DNA of 9,123 nt, taken from NCBI GenBank assembly GCA_031397815.1, contig JANNMJ010000150.1:1-9123 (forward strand), in the 5' to 3' direction. Under the pieces are notes generated by a model. That model was given only the letters and a program-made list of their open reading frames with translations, did no database searches and was not told where the DNA came from. Shown piece after piece: positions 6,054 to 9,123 of the stretch. The DNA comes from JANNMJ01 sp031397815. Its GTDB lineage: Bacteria; Bacteroidota; Bacteroidia; Cytophagales; Hymenobacteraceae. Every line of letters starts with the position of its first letter. Within the stretch, counting starts at the first letter, position 1. The position numbers and the translations under genes were made by a program.

Positions 6054-7385
6054 CTACTTGAAGCGGCAGCTCAGAATGGTGATGTCGTCGGCGTAAGGTT
6101 GGGCGCTGTTGGTGATGCTGTACGCCGCGATATCGCGCAGGAGCGCTTCGTGCAGCTCGGGCAGCGGCAGGTGAGCAGCCATACGCAGGGCGGCGAGCAC
6201 GCCCTCATCGCCGAACTCAACGCCCGCGTGGTCGAAGACTTCTGTCAGGCCATCGGTGTAACCGAGCAGCACGGTGCCTGTCGGGAGCGCCAGCGTACGC
6301 CCTTCCACCAGAAACGGCAGCGGATCGAGGACACCGAGCATCAGCGTACCTTCAGTGAGCAGCTCGATGGTGCCGTCGGGGCGCACCAGCAGCGGCGCGT
6401 TGTGCCCGGCGTTCACGTAAAGAATCTCGCGGGTGTTGCCGTCGTAGAGCGCCACGAATGCCGTGATGAACTTCTCGGCCTGCGCGTTCACATAAATCAA
6501 GTGGTTCAGCTCCACGACCACCTCGGCCAGGGAATCGGTGCGGCGCGCCATCGTGCGCAGCCCCGCCTGAAAATTCGACATCAGCAACGACGCCGGAACG
6601 CCCTTCCCCGACACATCGGCCACGCAGAGCAGGTAGCGGTTCTGACCGAGGTCGACACAATCATAATAATCCCCCCCGACCCGCGCGTGCGGGATGTACG
6701 TGGCGTGGACGTGGACGGCGTCGGTATCGGGCAGGTGCTTCGGAAACAGCATCCGCTGCACTTCCCGCGCAATCTCAATCTCGCGCTGCAACACTTCCCG
6801 CGCCAGTCGTTCCCGCGCAAGCTGCCGGTTCTGCGCCGCTACCAGCACGATAGAGCTGAGCGTCTGCACGAACGTCAGGGTGCCGTGCTCGGTGTATTCC
6901 ATCACCGTCTTCCCCTGCAACGCCTCGCCGAGCAGCACGAAAGCGAGGAGCCGCTCGTGGTGGAGCACCGGCAGCACCGTCCGGAAGACGTGCCACGTCG
7001 GGGGCACGTCGGCGGTGGGCACCGGGGAAGGCGTGGCACACGCCGCGAGGGCGGCGGGCAGCTCGACGCCCCGGAAATCGTGCTTTGTGGGAATGCTCAT
7101 CCGGCACACCCAGCGTTGGGAAGCATCGGCCTCCAACCCGATTTCGGGTACGAACAACGCCACCGGACTAAAGCCAAGCTGCGCGAGCAGCGTGAAGCCG
7201 AAGGTGCGGTAAAGCGCCTCCTCGGTCAGGGTTTCGTTATTGACCGCCTCCGTGATATCGAGCAGCGCACGTAGCTCCTGCCGCCGCATGCGCAGCTCAC
7301 GGGTGAGGTCGGGGCCGCCAGCGCTATCGGAGATGAAGGCGGGATCAGCGCCCGGCGGTGAGGGGGGTGGCGGGGTCAAAAGCAT
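6054..7385 (-). CDS. GAF-like sensor plus SpoIIE/RsbU-type PP2C serine/threonine phosphatase
   Basis: This is a cytoplasmic protein phosphatase of the PPM/SpoIIE class. In this family such enzymes usually dephosphorylate an anti-sigma-factor antagonist to control a stress or developmental sigma factor. From the ATG at 7385 (443 residues) the order is a Pro-rich start, a helix near 30-48, a GAF-like domain (about 50-180), a helical linker rich in Arg/Glu (about 186-212, ending 'EVQRMLFP'), and the phosphatase domain. Metal-site motifs are intact: GGDYYD (237-242), DVSGKG (257-262), NAGHNAP (325-331), GYTDGLTE (375-382) and ADDIT (near 432-436). The frame is open further upstream to 7481, but that part lies wholly inside the permease gene and looks non-native. 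The ATG at 7385 overlaps the permease by 41 bases, suggesting translational coupling. An ATG at 7289 is an alternative without overlap. No partner anti-sigma genes are in view. Confidence 0.93.
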   Translation of the reverse strand: MLLTPPPPSPPGADPAFISDSAGGPDLTRELRMRRQELRALLDITEAVNNETLTEEALYRTFGFTLLAQLGFSPVALFVPEIGLEADASQRWVCRMSIPTKHDFRGVELPAALAACATPSPVPTADVPPTWHVFRTVLPVLHHERLLAFVLLGEALQGKTVMEYTEHGTLTFVQTLSSIVLVAAQNRQLARERLAREVLQREIEIAREVQRMLFPKHLPDTDAVHVHATYIPHARVGGDYYDCVDLGQNRYLLCVADVSGKGVPASLLMSNFQAGLRTMARRTDSLAEVVVELNHLIYVNAQAEKFITAFVALYDGNTREILYVNAGHNAPLLVRPDGTIELLTEGTLMLGVLDPLPFLVEGRTLALPTGTVLLGYTDGLTEVFDHAGVEFGDEGVLAALRMAAHLPLPELHEALLRDIAAYSITNSAQPYADDITILSCRFK

Positions 7386-8520
7386 CGCGTAAGCCGTTTC
7401 CGAGAAGGTTGAAAGCGAAGACGAGAAGAGAGATGGCCACGGATGGCAGTAAGGTAAGCCAAAAGCCAGCGCGAGTGCCAAGAAGCTGGAACCCCTCGCT
7501 CACCATCAGGCCCCACGACGGGGCCGGAGGCTGCACGCCCAAGCCCAGAAAGCTCAGGCCCGCTTCGAGCAGAATGGCGGATGCAAAATTAGCCGTCGTG
7601 ACGACGATAAGCGGCCCGAGCATGTTCGGCAGCAGGTGCCGCGCCACAATCCGCGCCGTCGAGAGGCCCAATACACGTTGCGCATCGACAAATGGTTTCT
7701 CGCGCAGGCTCAACATCTGGCCGCGCACCACGCGCGCCACATCCACCCACATCGTCAGCCCCACAGCGACGAACGTCACCCACACCCCTTTCGAGCCAAC
7801 GGCCAAGGAAATCGCCACCACCAGCATCACCCCCGGCACCGACCAAACTACCGTCATCACGAACCGAGCAGCGCGGTCGGGCCAGCCGCCGAAATACCCG
7901 CCTACCGCTCCCACCACCGCCCCCAACACCAACGACAGCAGCGCCGCCACCAACCCAATCCCGAGCGAGATGCGCGTCCCGAGGAGCAAGCGGCTCAGCA
8001 CATCGCGCCCGGCGCGGTCGGTGCCAAGCAGGAATCTTTTGGGGAGCAGTGGATAAGTAGCCACTTGATTCCGCGGCAGCGGCGGCAACAGCAGGTCGTG
8101 CCCGGAGATTACCTCGCCGCTGCCAACGGGCAAACCAAGCTCCGCCGGGGCTTCGAGGCGAACCGAGTCGTGCCCCAGCTCCACGATGCGGGCGGCGGGC
8201 ACGAGGCGATACGTCGGCTCTTCCCCATAAAGGATAAAGCTCAGCCAACCGAGCGCAGGCACCACATCGGGCCGACGAACCTGCGCTACCAGCACCTCAA
8301 ACCCCGGCAATTGCTTTTGCAGCGAAGGCACCGCCACGTTCGCATTCGGCGAATCATCGGGCATAATCGCGTAGCCGAGCAGCGCAATCAGCGCGGCCAG
8401 CCCGATGATGAGCAGCCCGAGCATCGCTCCCACGTTCCGCCGCAGCCGCTGCCACGCATAATACCCCGGCGAGTGGCCGACGGGGAGCGCCGCAGGAATG
8501 AGAGTAGCAGTGGAAGCCAC
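7345..8520 (-). CDS. OppC/DppC-type ABC transporter permease with a large extracytoplasmic insertion
   Basis: This inner-membrane permease belongs to the binding-protein-dependent peptide/nickel transporter class. The first membrane segment is at about 30-52. The hallmark 'LGTDRAGRDVLSRLLLGTR' follows at about 165-183, then further membrane segments to the end. The cytoplasmic EAA-type loop 'VDAQRVLGLSTARIVARHLL' and 'AILLEAGLSFLGLGVQPP' with 'PSWG' are typical of OppC/DppC, which contact the ATPase. Between the first membrane segment and the LGTDR motif is an insertion of about 100 residues (55-165), larger than in classical OppC of about 300 residues. It would face the periplasm. The start is GTG; an in-frame TGA lies 15 bases upstream and the next Met is inside the first membrane segment, so GTG is well supported. 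No partner permease, ATPase or binding protein is in the window. The substrate (oligopeptide, dipeptide or other) cannot be read from sequence. Confidence 0.92.
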   Translation of the reverse strand: MASTATLIPAALPVGHSPGYYAWQRLRRNVGAMLGLLIIGLAALIALLGYAIMPDDSPNANVAVPSLQKQLPGFEVLVAQVRRPDVVPALGWLSFILYGEEPTYRLVPAARIVELGHDSVRLEAPAELGLPVGSGEVISGHDLLLPPLPRNQVATYPLLPKRFLLGTDRAGRDVLSRLLLGTRISLGIGLVAALLSLVLGAVVGAVGGYFGGWPDRAARFVMTVVWSVPGVMLVVAISLAVGSKGVWVTFVAVGLTMWVDVARVVRGQMLSLREKPFVDAQRVLGLSTARIVARHLLPNMLGPLIVVTTANFASAILLEAGLSFLGLGVQPPAPSWGLMVSEGFQLLGTRAGFWLTLLPSVAISLLVFAFNLLGNGLRDAFDPATPLTAGR

Positions 8521-8527
8521 GAGATTC

Positions 8528-8555
8528 GGAAATCAGAGGAAATAAGGGAAATCAG
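8528..8555 (-). repeat. Three near-tandem 9-base repeats before the permease start
   Basis: GGAAATCAG (8528-8536), GGAAATAAG (8538-8546) and GGAAATCAG (8547-8555) follow each other almost without gaps in the 52-base spacer between the small protein gene and the permease GTG. In the mRNA they read CTGATTTCC, CTTATTTCC, CTGATTTCC, an AT- and pyrimidine-rich tract in otherwise GC-rich surroundings, just upstream of a GTG start with no Shine-Dalgarno. They might aid ribosome entry or bind a protein, or be simple slippage products. Confidence 0.55.
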
Positions 8556-8572
8556 CCGCCGCCCGTCCGCGC

Positions 8573-8839
8573 CTACTCGCCGCTGGTGTGCGCAATCAGC
8601 CCCGCCTTCGACGCCAGATACAGCATCTGCAAGTAATGCTCACCGAAGAGCAGCGGATGATACGTCATCTCCGAATCAGGGTCGGGGAAATACGTGCGGA
8701 CAAAACCCCGCTTGACCAACGCTTCCATGGCGGTCCGCAGGTCGGGGTCGGTGACGGGGCGCTGGAGCGTATTCGCCAAAGCAGGCCAGCCAGTCACGAA
8801 GTACAGCTCGTCGAGGATGTCGTATTCCAGGTCGGTCAT
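8573..8839 (-). CDS. Small conserved-looking protein of unknown function (88 residues)
   Basis: This is a small soluble protein without signal peptide or membrane segment. It begins 'MTDLEYDILDELYFVTGW'. A helix-rich N-terminal half (about 1-45) leads to 'MEALVKRGFVRTYFPDPD' (38-55) and a C-terminal helix 'HYLQMLYLASKAGLIAH'. The pattern of helix, helix, then 'AMEALVKRGFVRTY' resembles a winged-helix arrangement, in which a recognition helix is followed by a wing strand, but I cannot place it in a named family. It lies 52 bases upstream of the permease gene on the same strand and is probably co-transcribed with it. Acidic and aromatic residues at the N terminus and balanced codon use support a real gene. 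The ATG at 8839 is the only reasonable start. A role as a transporter accessory or small regulator is inference. Confidence 0.75.
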   Translation of the reverse strand: MTDLEYDILDELYFVTGWPALANTLQRPVTDPDLRTAMEALVKRGFVRTYFPDPDSEMTYHPLLFGEHYLQMLYLASKAGLIAHTSGE

Positions 8840-8898
8840 CAGGCACGGGGGCGCAGCTAAGCGGTCGCCACGGCGCGAAGTTCGGCGCAGGGCGCGAT

Positions 8899-8956
8899 AC
8901 GTGGGGTTGTGTGAGGGAAAATGGTGGTGGGTTTGGGGGGATTTGGTGAGGAATGG
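8899..8956 (+). other. G-rich, strand-asymmetric spacer (possible loose G-quadruplex)
   Basis: The plus strand is almost free of C across this stretch and carries runs GGGG (8903-8906), GGG (8915-8917), GGG (8929-8931) and GGGGGG (8935-8940). Two of the loops (8 and 11 bases) exceed the usual limit for a strong quadruplex. The minus-strand transcript across it would be a C-rich, structure-poor leader for the 88-residue protein. The rest of the 209-base spacer 8840-9048 has no gene and no promoter element I can defend. Confidence 0.35.
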
Positions 8957-9018
8957 TACTCCCCCACCTGCTGGCCCGTGAACACATCGGTCATATCTCC
9001 AAAAACTCTTTTAAACTC

Positions 9019-9032
9019 CGAGTTGCCACTCG
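9019..9032 (-). terminator. Weak hairpin after the right-edge gene
   Basis: CGAGT (9019-9023) pairs with ACTCG (9028-9032) around a four-base loop, 16 bases after the stop codon of the fragmentary gene at the right edge. On the minus strand it is followed by GAGTTTAAAAG, a short T run. The stem is only 5 bp, so this may be a weak terminator or chance, and read-through into the 88-residue protein gene is possible. Confidence 0.35.
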
Positions 9033-9048
9033 TTATGTTCAGCACAAA

Positions 9049-9123
9049 TTACTGCACATTCCGGCCCTTCCACTGATACCGTCCCCGCAGGGCCAGCAAC
9101 CCCGTCAGTACCACGTAGGGCAT
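9049..9123 (-). CDS. C-terminal fragment, possibly of a membrane-associated glycosyltransferase
   Basis: The window edge cuts this gene. The last 24 codons before TAA are open and read 'MPYVVLTGLLALRGRYQWKG' followed by RNVQ; the edge codon happens to be ATG, but a 24-residue gene is less likely than the tail of a longer one. A hydrophobic stretch (YVVLTGLLAL) followed by a basic 'RGRYQWKGRNV' tail resembles the C-terminal end of family-2 glycosyltransferases, which often end with a membrane helix and a 'WKGR' motif. The family call rests on this short tail alone and is tentative. It is on the same strand as the three genes that follow, separated from the first by 209 bases. Confidence 0.45.
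   Translation of the reverse strand: MPYVVLTGLLALRGRYQWKGRNVQ

Noticed and set aside
5928..7274. Open frame of 448 codons on the plus strand opposite the phosphatase
   Set aside because: It runs through the terminator hairpin and antisense to a complete set of SpoIIE motifs. The translation is His/Arg-rich without domain features.
7386..7481. N-terminal extension of the phosphatase to 7481
   Set aside because: These 32 codons lie inside the permease gene, encode no family feature, and a good ATG exists at 7385.
7636..8715. Open frame of 359 codons on the plus strand opposite the permease and small protein
   Set aside because: The His/Arg/Gln-rich product is typical of an antisense shadow of a membrane protein. 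The minus strand carries clear permease motifs.
8857..9045. 62-codon minus-strand frame with a 'VFTGQQVGE' stretch, faintly like the TGQQxG motif of the bacillithiol enzyme BshC
   Set aside because: Only one short motif matches. The rest is Pro/Thr-rich from the C-rich spacer, no further BshC sequence follows, and the frame overlaps the candidate terminator.

Overview
The window looks like chromosomal DNA from a GC-rich member of the Bacteroidota, most likely Hymenobacter or a close relative. This is inference from gene types and style: a TPR-containing sensor kinase, exported proteins of a type I associate with Bacteroidota, weak or absent Shine-Dalgarno sequences, TAnnTTTG-like promoter elements, and high GC content with GC-rich intergenic hairpin repeats. 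No taxonomic marker gene is present. There are six complete protein genes and one fragment cut by the right edge. I see no tRNA, rRNA, CRISPR array or transposase.

Layout. Positions 1-237 hold a GC-rich, hairpin-dense element with two arms in inverted orientation. Next, on the minus strand, is a TPR sensor histidine kinase (238-2352), preceded by a 244-base spacer with several hairpins (2359-2602). Then comes a divergently transcribed pair of paralogous exported proteins: A on the minus strand (2603-4240, signal peptide) and B on the plus strand (4303-5916, lipoprotein). They share a 62-base promoter region. A long hairpin (5972-6035) separates B from a minus-strand group. In transcription order that group is the C-terminal fragment of a possible glycosyltransferase (9123-9049), a small 88-residue protein (8839-8573), an OppC/DppC-type ABC permease (8520-7345), and a GAF-SpoIIE/RsbU-type PP2C phosphatase (7385-6054) that overlaps the permease gene.

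How the genes may work together. The kinase and phosphatase are signalling proteins without an adjacent response regulator, anti-sigma factor or anti-sigma antagonist, so their partners must lie elsewhere. The permease has no partner permease or ATPase in view.

The most interesting part is the A/B pair. Both carry ordered motifs (a possible nucleotide-binding Lys/Arg, an acidic 'EE' strand, GDWDRHExQW, PxDRDxAF) that resemble the catalytic loop and metal-binding Asp of atypical kinase folds (HipA, FAM20, CotH). B keeps the motifs; A has a degraded catalytic loop. The pair could be an exported kinase-like enzyme and its pseudo-enzyme partner. This is a hypothesis from motif reading, not an established function.
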